From: Kosakonia quasisacchari
GTDB taxonomy: Bacteria > Pseudomonadota > Gammaproteobacteria > Enterobacterales > Enterobacteriaceae
NCBI RefSeq assembly: GCF_004331415.1
Contig: NZ_SJOP01000008.1
Location: forward strand, 62,001-126,000
DNA: 64,000 bases
Direction of reading: 5' to 3'
Below the pieces are notes generated by a model, which saw nothing but the letters and a program-made list of their open reading frames with translations, was not told where the DNA came from and did no database searches. This document shows, in pieces, positions 44,888 through 53,717 of this stretch (its first letter is position 1; every line of letters begins with the position of its first letter). The translations under genes were made by a program, and so were the position numbers.

Positions 44888-45785
44888 TCAATCTGATGAG
44901 GGGGAACCGCGCTCCAGCGCAGTTTTTAGTGTATCACCACTGAACCTGTCGGTAATGCCTTCATCTGATGCCCACCGCTCGAAAATAGACAGCAGCTTAT
45001 AGGGCTTTCTGATTAATGGACTAATAGCCTCGTTATTTTTACAGGCGAGCCAGAACATACGGGATAATGGTGTAGACATTCTTGTTGAAGATGCTGAGTT
45101 TGATTTTACTTTAAGTGATGTTTCCAATAATTTTTCCAGTTCTGAATTTCGAATAACAAAACAAGCATCCTTTGGTAAGTCATACATAGGGGAGTACTTG
45201 GCTTGACTATATTTTTTATTTATCAGAGAGAGTATATGGTTGTGATGGGTGGTTGAGTTCCCCAAGTGCGGCAATATAAGTTCGTTTCTTACTATTCTTT
45301 CTTTTTCAAAGACTTGAAATATTTCCCCTGACAAACTCACTGTAATTCCATAATTGGCGTCCATTGCTCCTGTTAAAGGAGATGGAATGCCTAATGAATG
45401 TGCAAGTAATCTTTGCAATATAATATATTCGTATCCATTTAATGCTGTGTCAATAATTTGCTTCCTCGGGTGGATATATTTTCCTTCGGTGCAGAGGATT
45501 AGTTTATATTTACTCGGAATGATTCTTTTAACTAAAGAACCATTATCAATAAGTAATAAATTTACTGGGCGTAGTTTTATTTTATTTCTGCAGATTTGTA
45601 TTTTTCTTAAAAAGATTGGTGACTGGAAGTAAATGGAAAGGCAGATGTCGTTGCACATGGCATGGCGATAAATGTCACTTTTAGAGATTTTTTTTTGAAT
45701 ATCTGAGTATGTTGACAGCCTCATGTATAGTAACCCAATCAGATATGAAATCTGGATTTTTTAATTTTTTATCTATTTTTGACAT
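44888..45785 (-). pseudogene. ICE-associated hypothetical protein, apparently frameshifted at an A9 run
   Basis: The best start is ATG at 45785, with AAAGGAG 7 nt upstream, reading MSKIDKKLKNPDFISDWVTI and HEAVNILRYSKK. At a run of nine A (45688-45696 on the plus strand as T9) this frame stops a few codons later, while the frame that continues (SKSDIYRHAMCNDICLSIYF to the stop at 44888) needs one A fewer. Joined, the product is about 298 aa and of no recognised domain; the C-terminal SRMFWLACKNNEAISPLIRK looks conserved. No ribosome site precedes the internal ATG at 45724. It may be a true pseudogene, a slippage-dependent gene or a sequencing artefact. Confidence 0.65.
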
Positions 45786-45964
45786 GGTGCATCTCCTTTC
45801 TCAACGTTTTGACAGGAACGATATGTTATATTTAAACATCCATTAAATGATTGACATATTGGCTGTTAAATAATCTATTGAATTGGGTGGTAATTATTTA
45901 TTTGACAACACTGAAAATTTTCATTTTCATAAAAAATAGCAAAGTGAATGATTTTATCTTTAAC

Positions 45965-46678
45965 TCAGTAAATTAGTGTGGTGACTCTATTTTTATTAAA
46001 AATATAGTGACCTAAAAAATCATCTCCTGCTGAGAACTTGTTAGCTAGTGGTGTAGTGAGTTGTAGGGTGAAAGTACCATATTGGTCATTGATATCGGTT
46101 ATTATGGCGCACTCAAAGCCAAAAAAAATTCCTACTGTAGGGTAAAGTGCTTTATAGAGACTCTCTTTTGCGGAAAATGCGATAAGTAATGCAATGTTAT
46201 AATCTATCTCGCTTTTAATAAGGTATTTTTGCTCTTTTTTTGTGGTGAACATATCGGCTGTATCTCGAATTATCTCAGGAATAAGGTTCTCAATATCTAT
46301 ACCGACAGCAAATCCCATGAGTTGTGGTGAGATCACGGCTATTGCACACTGGTCAGTATGGGAGATACTACCATTCCAACCTTCTGGCCATTTAGGACTT
46401 CGGTCGCTACAAAGCGCGACTCTTTTATAAAAACCTTCTTTAACAAGTAAGGTTTGTGCCGAAATTCTACCGGCAAGATATTCGGCTCGTCGTTTTAGGA
46501 CAGCCGAAGAGAGTGATTCAGGAAATTCGATGGAAAATGTTGAAAACAAAGCATCATTATATTCTGTAATATCAAACTCAAGCTTACAGACACGTATTGA
46601 TGGTTCTTGTATAACATAACCCGTTTTGAAAGAACGGATGAATATCCCTGTGGAAAGATTTTTATCAAAAATTAACAT
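45965..46678 (-). CDS. 4'-phosphopantetheinyl transferase (Sfp/EntD-type)
   Basis: A 237-aa enzyme that transfers phosphopantetheine from CoA to carrier-protein serines. It has the motifs NGSISHTDQCAIAVI, VGIDIENL and FSAKESLYKAL of the Sfp/EntD superfamily. The protein probably activates the carrier domains of the NRPS/PKS to its right. It is on the minus strand, separated from the assembly line by the truncated transporter and several genes. The size and position recall ClbA of the colibactin island, but the rest of the cluster differs. Confidence 0.85.
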   Translation of the reverse strand: MLIFDKNLSTGIFIRSFKTGYVIQEPSIRVCKLEFDITEYNDALFSTFSIEFPESLSSAVLKRRAEYLAGRISAQTLLVKEGFYKRVALCSDRSPKWPEGWNGSISHTDQCAIAVISPQLMGFAVGIDIENLIPEIIRDTADMFTTKKEQKYLIKSEIDYNIALLIAFSAKESLYKALYPTVGIFFGFECAIITDINDQYGTFTLQLTTPLANKFSAGDDFLGHYIFNKNRVTTLIY

Positions 46679-46966
46679 AATGGTGCATCCTTTTAAAAGC
46701 GTATTTTTCTGGTTCTAGGGTATAGAGGTTTCTAGCATAGATTATTGATATTACAACTTTATTCAGTATATCTATGGAAGTGAATTATCAGTTTTGTAAT
46801 ACCTCGAAAGAAAGCAAAATGCAATATTTTTTTGTATTACCACTTGTATGTTATTAATTTTTATATGTTTATTTTGTTGCTAATTTAACTGATTTCTTTT
46901 TTGCAATCAGTTTGGCTGGTGGTATAGTTATTAAAGACTACAGATGGTAAAGGGATTACGCACAAC
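46679..46966. other. AT-rich divergent region
   Basis: No gene. A possible promoter for the plus-strand transporter, TTGCAA and TATAGT with a 16-bp spacer, lies around 46902-46929. The strong AT bias is typical of H-NS-bound foreign DNA. Confidence 0.35.
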
Positions 46967-47572
46967 ATGCGACCGATTGAAGTTCATGCACCGGCAGCCA
47001 GTACGATGTACAGAGATGAAACTAGAGGTCTGCTTTCCAGTAAAGTCGTTATTATTCTTGGTTTGCTCAGCGCCGTGGCTGCATTATCCACTGATATGTA
47101 CTTGCCTTTATTTCCAATTATCGCCAGTGATTTGCATACGACGCCTGACAAAGTTCAGCTTAGTATCACCGCTTTTATGGTGGGCTTAGGGATTGGGCAG
47201 TTGTTCATTGGTCCATTGTCCGATCATTACGGCAGACGTAAATTATTGCTAGGCGGGATGGCTCTATTAACAATCGCTTCATTAGCTGGCGCTATATCTA
47301 CTAACATTCAGCTGCTCATTGTTACACGGCTCTTTCAGGGGTTGGGAGGGGCGGCTGGTATCGTTCTTTCCCGGGCAATTATTTCTGATCTGTGCCCAGA
47401 GGCTAAGGCAGCTCGATATTTTAATCTAGTGTTAGCGATACAGGGTATCGCCCCTGTTATTGCTCCATTACTTGGAGGAGTGGCCGCATGGTTTATCTGG
47501 CCGGTAGTTTTCGCTTTTATGGCTGCAATATCATTAGTCTCCACCTTGCTCAGCAGTAATTTTGTTTGCTAA
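46967..47572 (+). pseudogene. Truncated Bcr/CflA-family MFS transporter
   Basis: A 201-aa product corresponding to the first six transmembrane helices of a Bcr/CflA drug:proton antiporter (about 400 aa normally). It has the SIDMYLP-like STDMYLPLFP motif, the loop 2-3 signature GPLSDHYGRRKLLLGG, and the TM4 region IVTRLFQGLGGAAG. After SLVSTLLSSNFVC the frame stops and the second half of the family is absent, so the protein is unlikely to work. It stands between the PPTase and the minus-strand transporter of the cluster. Confidence 0.75.
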
Positions 47573-47634
47573 AATACGCGACATGGACTGCTCTGAGGTC
47601 TATTACGGCGAGGAAATTATTATTAATGTATTGG

Positions 47635-48786
47635 TCATTTTTCCGCCTCACGGTTTGCGATCCGCGCACTGCGACCTGTGAAAATAATACACAGCGCCAG
47701 CGGAGTGATAAATGTCAATAATGCCGTAATAATAAAGGCATTGTGTATAGTAAAAAATGAAGCCACATAAATAATTAAAGCCTGAACGCCGCCAAACGTA
47801 ATCGCATCATAAATAGTCATTGCATTGACAGTGCCTTTTTCATTGTGAATAGTTTGCCAAATTTGCGCTAATGTATTTTGCGTAACAGCTATGCTGAAAG
47901 ATTGCAGCAACTGCAGCGCTATCATATACGTTATATCCGTGGCATAACCCATTCCTGCCCACCTTAAAGATGTGACTAATAGACAAAAATAGATCAGCAA
48001 CCGTTTGTTCATGCGGATGGGATATCGGGCGAGGAAATAAAACATAAGTATTTCGCTAGCTATACCACATATCCATAGTAGGGAAATAGTTTGTAGGGAC
48101 AACCCCATATTTTGCCAAAGTAAAGAGACATAGGCATAGAAAACACCATGGCTTGCCTGGCAAAATGCAGCACAAATTATTGTTTTATCATTCAGGAACG
48201 ATGATGCACGGTTATATCTCACTAAAGAGGCTGCTGCAGGGATATCTTTTTTATATTCAGTTAAAAATAATACCGCGATAATAAAATAAGAGATGGCAGC
48301 AATCAAAGGCACGATAAATAAATCAGTGGTGGCTATCAACTTCTGACCGGTAACGAACGCGATGAGAAATGAGACAGAGCCACATAGACGCAGCGAGCTA
48401 TAATTAAAACCAGCACGAGTAAGGCCAAGTATTATTTTAGCATCTCCCAACGGCCTAACCGGGAGGCATGCTATATTGGCAATAATAACCAATGTTATAA
48501 CAAGCAGGGTGTCCGAAAAAATCATTAGAAGAAAAGAGATTGATGATAAGAATGATAAAATTAAAATAATAGTGGCGGTTCGATAAAATTTCGATGATAA
48601 AAAAACAATGAGCGGATTTAATAACAATCTGGTCAAGAAGGTGAACGCTGACAGCAGCCCCACTTCGCGAATGGATAAACCTTTTTGTACTAAAAACAGA
48701 GGCATAAAACCAAGGAGAACACCAAGCTGGAAATAATATGAAGAATAAAAGACATATGCAGTTATTTTCAGTTTATAACGATTCAT
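47635..48786 (-). CDS. MFS transporter of the biosynthetic cluster
   Basis: A 383-aa polytopic protein with about twelve hydrophobic segments, resembling the MFS_1-like/HcaT group (FLVQKGLSIREVGLLSAFTF, and IANIACLPVRPLGDAKIILG). It is the last gene of the minus-strand arm, 41 bp after the transaminase, and is the most likely exporter of the product. The substrate is unknown. An intact transporter here may explain why loss of the Bcr/CflA-like gene is tolerated. Confidence 0.75.
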   Translation of the reverse strand: MNRYKLKITAYVFYSSYYFQLGVLLGFMPLFLVQKGLSIREVGLLSAFTFLTRLLLNPLIVFLSSKFYRTATIILILSFLSSISFLLMIFSDTLLVITLVIIANIACLPVRPLGDAKIILGLTRAGFNYSSLRLCGSVSFLIAFVTGQKLIATTDLFIVPLIAAISYFIIAVLFLTEYKKDIPAAASLVRYNRASSFLNDKTIICAAFCQASHGVFYAYVSLLWQNMGLSLQTISLLWICGIASEILMFYFLARYPIRMNKRLLIYFCLLVTSLRWAGMGYATDITYMIALQLLQSFSIAVTQNTLAQIWQTIHNEKGTVNAMTIYDAITFGGVQALIIYVASFFTIHNAFIITALLTFITPLALCIIFTGRSARIANREAEK

Positions 48787-48827
48787 TATTATTTCCAGCC
48801 CGAATGCTATATAGTAAGTGAAGACGG

Positions 48828-49952
48828 TTACTTATCTGCATAATCAGATGAAGTAGCTATTTTATAGTCGAATGCAGGTTTACAGATGGCAGCTATTTTA
48901 TTGATGACAAAAGAAATATCATGCCGATTGATTGCACCAATGCAACCGATGCGAAAAGTCTGGCGTTCGGTTAATGCACCAGGATAAAGAAAAATATTAT
49001 CTGCTTTTAGCCGTTCATAAAGCTCAGCGAAATTAAAATTTGTCGGATAATAAAAAGCAGCGATAATCGGTGATTGGACCTCAGGCGATAATACGGGTAT
49101 GAAATCGAGCATTTGCATATGCGAAATTAATTCCTGCATGTTTTCCTGATAACGTTGATACCTTGAATCAATGCCTCCTTCCGCAATGAGTAATGAAATA
49201 GCGTGGTCGAGTGCAGCCACAATCTGTACAGGTGGGGTAAAACGCCATTGTCCATCGGCCTCGAAACGTTGATATTGCTCATATAAATCAAGGCTGAGGG
49301 ATCTGGCGTTGGCCTGACATTTATTTAAATGTTGACGATCGGCAATAATAATACCAATACCCGGTAGACCTTCCAGACATTTGTTACTCGATGTAATAAG
49401 CGCGCGGATGGGAGTTGCCTTTAAATCAACAGGCAATGCACCAAAGCTGCTCATCGCATCAACGATAAACCCGCGCCCCATAGAGGAGACAACATCAGCA
49501 ACCTGGTGGAGAGGATTAATAATGCCCGTTGCAGTTTCACAATGTACAAATAACACATCGGTGATGCTAGTGTCAGCCTCCAGTATTTGACGAACATCCA
49601 GTGGATTGACCGGAATAAGGTCAGATGTTGTGTGTAAAGACGTTTTTAAGGCCAATCTCTTGCATATTTCATAGATACGTTGTGCATAAACACCATTGGC
49701 TAAAACAAGCGCATGCCCGGTTTCACGGGGAATGAGAGTCTGGATCGCAGCCTCTACAGCAAAGGTTCCGCATCCCTGTAACAGAATTGTGGTGTGAGTA
49801 TCATTACCCGATGATAATTCCAGCAATCGTGCTCTTATTCTGGATGTCATTAACGTGACTGATGAGTCTCTGGCAGGATAATCAACTGAAGCCGAATCGC
49901 GTACTAAAGGGTTAGTCGTTAATGGTCCGGGGGCTAAAATTATTTTTTTCAT
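48828..49952 (-). CDS. phnW: 2-aminoethylphosphonate:pyruvate aminotransferase-like (PhnW)
   Basis: A 374-aa class V PLP-dependent aminotransferase. It has the N-terminal LAPGPLTTNPLVRDS, the VDAMSSFGALPVDL Asp that contacts PLP, and the Schiff-base lysine in TSSNKCLEGLPGIG. These match PhnW, which interconverts phosphonoacetaldehyde and 2-aminoethylphosphonate (AEP). With PEP mutase and phosphonopyruvate decarboxylase on the other arm, it completes AEP synthesis. ATG at 49952 has AGG upstream; a TTG precedes it. Confidence 0.88.
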   Translation of the reverse strand: MKKIILAPGPLTTNPLVRDSASVDYPARDSSVTLMTSRIRARLLELSSGNDTHTTILLQGCGTFAVEAAIQTLIPRETGHALVLANGVYAQRIYEICKRLALKTSLHTTSDLIPVNPLDVRQILEADTSITDVLFVHCETATGIINPLHQVADVVSSMGRGFIVDAMSSFGALPVDLKATPIRALITSSNKCLEGLPGIGIIIADRQHLNKCQANARSLSLDLYEQYQRFEADGQWRFTPPVQIVAALDHAISLLIAEGGIDSRYQRYQENMQELISHMQMLDFIPVLSPEVQSPIIAAFYYPTNFNFAELYERLKADNIFLYPGALTERQTFRIGCIGAINRHDISFVINKIAAICKPAFDYKIATSSDYADK

Positions 49953-49960
49953 CAAGATGC

Positions 49961-50596
49961 CTACTGATCATTTATGAGGGAATAGATCGCCGCAGTAGCT
50001 TTATTTAACGTTATCGACCAATCATCGTTTGGAATAACAATAATATTTTGATTAGCGCTTTCTGCTATTACTTGCTGGTACGATTCGGTAAGCGCAGTCA
50101 TAATTTCAGGGGCCTCATCTTCCTTAAGGCTGCCGCGACGTCTGATTCTTTCTCTGGCTGTTTCCACGGTAACGGATAAATAAATATGCAGATCGGCTTC
50201 AGGTAGTGGCGCAAGTAGTATTTCAATATCTTCCTTCGAATGAGTGAGTAACATAAAGGCACGATAATCAAGTTTCCATCGGTCTAAAATCAGGGTGTTG
50301 TAATGATGGTAGAGAGGAAAAAGCTCAGATTCAAAATATTCAAGAGCGTCGAACAAAACACCATAGCGAACAGCTTGTGCCAGCGGATTATTTTTATCAA
50401 TATATGTGCCTGTCTGTTGCTCGGAATCTTTGTAGGTATCGAAAACCTTTCTGGTTTGGGTGAACAGCAGACGTTTTGAGTGTATGGCTGGCTGCAGGCA
50501 GGAAATTTCACTCAAATGCCTGACAAGTGATGACTTACCTGAGCCATCTAACCCGGAAACACTAATTATCAATGGTCTCTTGATGTCAGCATCCAT
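49961..50596 (-). CDS. Thymidylate-kinase-like P-loop protein
   Basis: A 211-aa protein with Walker A SGLDGSGKSS, the DRW segment (ILDRWKLDYRAF) and an Arg-rich lid (ARERIRRRG), as in thymidylate kinases. A housekeeping role would be unusual inside this cluster; it may phosphorylate a pathway intermediate or a nucleotide-linked form. It starts the second part of the minus arm, 9 bp before phnW, and is probably co-transcribed. The substrate is unknown. Confidence 0.75.
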   Translation of the reverse strand: MDADIKRPLIISVSGLDGSGKSSLVRHLSEISCLQPAIHSKRLLFTQTRKVFDTYKDSEQQTGTYIDKNNPLAQAVRYGVLFDALEYFESELFPLYHHYNTLILDRWKLDYRAFMLLTHSKEDIEILLAPLPEADLHIYLSVTVETARERIRRRGSLKEDEAPEIMTALTESYQQVIAESANQNIIVIPNDDWSITLNKATAAIYSLINDQ

Positions 50597-50648
50597 ATAT
50601 AGCTCCTGAGTCGTTTGAGTTATAAAAATTCACATGTCGAGAACAGCT

Positions 50649-53600
50649 TTAACTACGGTGAGTGATCACCAATGACGATTGTTCTATAAAATCAGCAAGC
50701 GAACGTATCGTCGTGTATTGATAAAGATCAATTAAGTCTATATTGTATGACGCTTTGAGTTGAGTCCATACTCTATGGATAAGAATAGAATTTCCACCCG
50801 CGTCAAAGAAATTATCGTCGACAGAAAATTCGGCATTGTGCAAGATTTCTTGCCATACTTTAATTAATTTATCATCAATTTTATTTCTGGGATTTAAAGT
50901 CGGAGTGAAACTTTTCGGTATACTTTTCCTGATAACGGTTAGCGCTTTTCTATCTATTTTTCCATTTGCTGTTCGCGGCAACTTTTCAATAACGATAGCG
51001 CGCGCAGGAACTGTCCCTACAGGCATCTTTTTACGCAACCATAATAATAGATCATGAGGGCTAAGTTCAGCGAATGGCACGAAAAAAGCAATTAACCTGG
51101 TGTCACCCCCCTCATCGATATATATTTGCACTGCCGCTTCATCAATAGCGGGGTGTGAATTAACGACGGCTTCGACGCCCTCAAGCTCCAGACGGATGCC
51201 ATTGATTTTGACTTGATTATCGTATCGGCCTAAATACTGTATTGAGCCATCAATGTTCATCACGGCGCGATCGCCGGCCTTATACATGCGCGTTCCCGGC
51301 ATTGTGCTGTATGGGTTCGGTATGAAATTACACGCAGTGAGCCGTGGTGAATTCAAATATCCACGTGCCAGCCCAACACCGGATAGATATAATTCCCCGG
51401 GAACACCTGTTTCTACATGGCGTAAGTTTTCATCCAAAATTAACGCTGATTTACCAAAGAGAGGGTAACCGATAGTCACGTGGCTGCTACGCCAGGGGCG
51501 TTTAATCTCACAGCAGGTGGAGTACGTTGTATCTTCGGTGGGACCATAAAGATTATTTACCCTAATAATATGTTGATATGACAGCAGTTTAGTGACCAAC
51601 TGCGGGGGTAAAGGTTCTCCGGCTGTGTTAATACAGCATACCGATTCAGGTATCGCGCCGCTTTTTATTAACTCGAGCAGTGCTGAGGGCACGGTGTTAA
51701 TCATAGTTACGCCCTGAGTTGTTTCCTGATTTATTGCGAGCGGGGAATCTAAAATGACAAGCGTTCCGCCAGAGGAAAGTGGGGCAAATATCTCGAAGAT
51801 ACTTAAATCGAAAGAAATTGATGTACACCACGGCACCATCGACAGTTCAGTAGCAGAGAAGTAAGAAAGAGCCCAATTAATAAATTGAGCACTGCTTTGA
51901 TGTTCGATTGCCACTCCTTTAGGTAGCCCGGTGGTTCCGGAAGTAAATATGAGGTACGCTAATTGGCTGTAATGAGTCGGTGATATTGGCAGGCTTGTCT
52001 CTGCAGAGGGTGGAATTTCATTGATGATCCATTGCTCCGATAAAATGCTTTCCTTACTCCAGTCTGTTTCTTCACTTAAAAGAATCCCTGCAGGTTGCGC
52101 AACACTGATAATTGATCTGATATAATCAAGCGGCTGCCGATGATCAATGAGTAAAGCAACAAGCCCTGCGCGAAGTATGCCTATAAACGCAGCAATGAGC
52201 TGTGGGGTCCGTGGCCCGGAAAGTCCAATAATAGATTCTGCGGAGAGATTTTTTCCTATGAGAAACGCCGCAATACGCGCTGACTCGGATTCCAGCTGCT
52301 GGTACGTGATGTGCTGTTTACCATAGCGGATAGCCATTTTTTCTGGCTGACTAAGCGCATGCGCGAGGAAATGATCATGCAACAAATTCCTGCTATTGAC
52401 ACATTCCGCTATTTTGTTATCACTATAGTTAGATGCTGTGGACTTGCCAATATTAGCGAATTCTTCGTTTATTTTATCTTCAGCCAAAAAGTCAGCGAAT
52501 CGCTGCTTAATGCAATTAACCTCACCGCTATCATAATGACTGGTTCGGGCAACAATGGTATATGTAACTGGTTCTGTTTTATGAACGGAAAGTACCAGCG
52601 GAATTGAGGTAAGAGATATATGGGGGCGCTTTGTTATTACATTTACGCCAATCAAATCGCCTATTTCGTCAGTAAATGATTGATTCTCTATTACAACTAA
52701 ACTTTCAAGATTCCGCGGTGGGGAATTTTGGTTACTGAGGGTATAGAGGGTTTCAAAAGGTAAACCACTATGGGGTATCGCCTCGGTAGTAAAATGAAAA
52801 ATTTGTTGAGTAAGATTTTTCAGGGAAACAAAGAACGAAGGTGATACATAAACAGGCAATATATTGTTTAACATACCAATGCAATTTTCAGCATCAAATA
52901 CAGTATGTAATGCTATGGAAACTGCAAAATAGGCGTCATAAGTATTATCTTTTTTGTAGGCTAATACCCATAAGGCTTGTATTAAGCATGAAGTGGGAAC
53001 CTTCATCGTCATTGCGATTTGCTGAAGTTTTTCATAAGCGGAAGCTGAGAATTCACCGTGGTAAATATGGTAATCGGTTTTTTCATCAATCGGCTGTACA
53101 GTACTCCGGGTATGCAAAAGATGTGCTGAGATACTTTGGGGGGGAGTATTTAGATCTTCCCAGAACGCTTCATCCGCCAGCCGAGAAGACGACATTGAAG
53201 CGAAAAAATCCTCATCACGATCATTTTGTATAGGTGGGAGCGGTAATCCCTGAAGCATGCTGTTGTATAAAGAAACCATTTCCTCTAATAAAAGAGAAAG
53301 TGACCAGCCATCAAGGATAATATGATGATAATTGCACGTAAGCAGGTAGTGCGAATTGTCATCGACAGCGAGTTTCCATTTTATTAACGGTACTGTTTGC
53401 AGATCCCAGCAGGCATTTGGACAGTGGCTTTCGGGCATAACTTCTTCAAGCGAAGGCACACTTTGCCAGGAAAAGTCTACCTTTACGCGATCGTCAATAC
53501 GACGAACTAATCGCAGTGAGTGATTTCGCACAAATGAAGTGCGCAGTACAGTTCTCCGTCGGGTAAGCTCACACAATGCCTGTCCGAGAACATCGGCATC

Positions 53601-53717
53601 GATATTTCCCTCAAGAACCCATTCGTGAATCTCATTGTACAAATCAGAACACGGGTGAGACAGAAGTGTCTGACTGTAGATGCTTGTTTGCCCAGGAAAT
53701 AAGTGTTTTTCTATCAT
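50649..53717 (-). CDS. NRPS module C-A-T, predicted for alanine or glycine
   Basis: A 1022-aa single module. The condensation domain has HHIILDG at residues 131-137. The adenylation domain (about 440-935) has LIFTSGTTGLPKG, the A4-A5 stretch SFDLSIFEIF, and NNLYGPTEDTT. Reading the ten specificity positions by alignment to GrsA gives DLFNNALTYK, a code I associate with small residues (Ala in microcystin McyA module 2). The carrier domain has DNFFDAGGNSILIHR. There is no terminal thioesterase, so the chain passes on, probably to the KS-AT-KR protein. The start overlaps the upstream gene's stop as ATGA. Confidence 0.88.
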   Translation of the reverse strand: MIEKHLFPGQTSIYSQTLLSHPCSDLYNEIHEWVLEGNIDADVLGQALCELTRRRTVLRTSFVRNHSLRLVRRIDDRVKVDFSWQSVPSLEEVMPESHCPNACWDLQTVPLIKWKLAVDDNSHYLLTCNYHHIILDGWSLSLLLEEMVSLYNSMLQGLPLPPIQNDRDEDFFASMSSSRLADEAFWEDLNTPPQSISAHLLHTRSTVQPIDEKTDYHIYHGEFSASAYEKLQQIAMTMKVPTSCLIQALWVLAYKKDNTYDAYFAVSIALHTVFDAENCIGMLNNILPVYVSPSFFVSLKNLTQQIFHFTTEAIPHSGLPFETLYTLSNQNSPPRNLESLVVIENQSFTDEIGDLIGVNVITKRPHISLTSIPLVLSVHKTEPVTYTIVARTSHYDSGEVNCIKQRFADFLAEDKINEEFANIGKSTASNYSDNKIAECVNSRNLLHDHFLAHALSQPEKMAIRYGKQHITYQQLESESARIAAFLIGKNLSAESIIGLSGPRTPQLIAAFIGILRAGLVALLIDHRQPLDYIRSIISVAQPAGILLSEETDWSKESILSEQWIINEIPPSAETSLPISPTHYSQLAYLIFTSGTTGLPKGVAIEHQSSAQFINWALSYFSATELSMVPWCTSISFDLSIFEIFAPLSSGGTLVILDSPLAINQETTQGVTMINTVPSALLELIKSGAIPESVCCINTAGEPLPPQLVTKLLSYQHIIRVNNLYGPTEDTTYSTCCEIKRPWRSSHVTIGYPLFGKSALILDENLRHVETGVPGELYLSGVGLARGYLNSPRLTACNFIPNPYSTMPGTRMYKAGDRAVMNIDGSIQYLGRYDNQVKINGIRLELEGVEAVVNSHPAIDEAAVQIYIDEGGDTRLIAFFVPFAELSPHDLLLWLRKKMPVGTVPARAIVIEKLPRTANGKIDRKALTVIRKSIPKSFTPTLNPRNKIDDKLIKVWQEILHNAEFSVDDNFFDAGGNSILIHRVWTQLKASYNIDLIDLYQYTTIRSLADFIEQSSLVITHRS

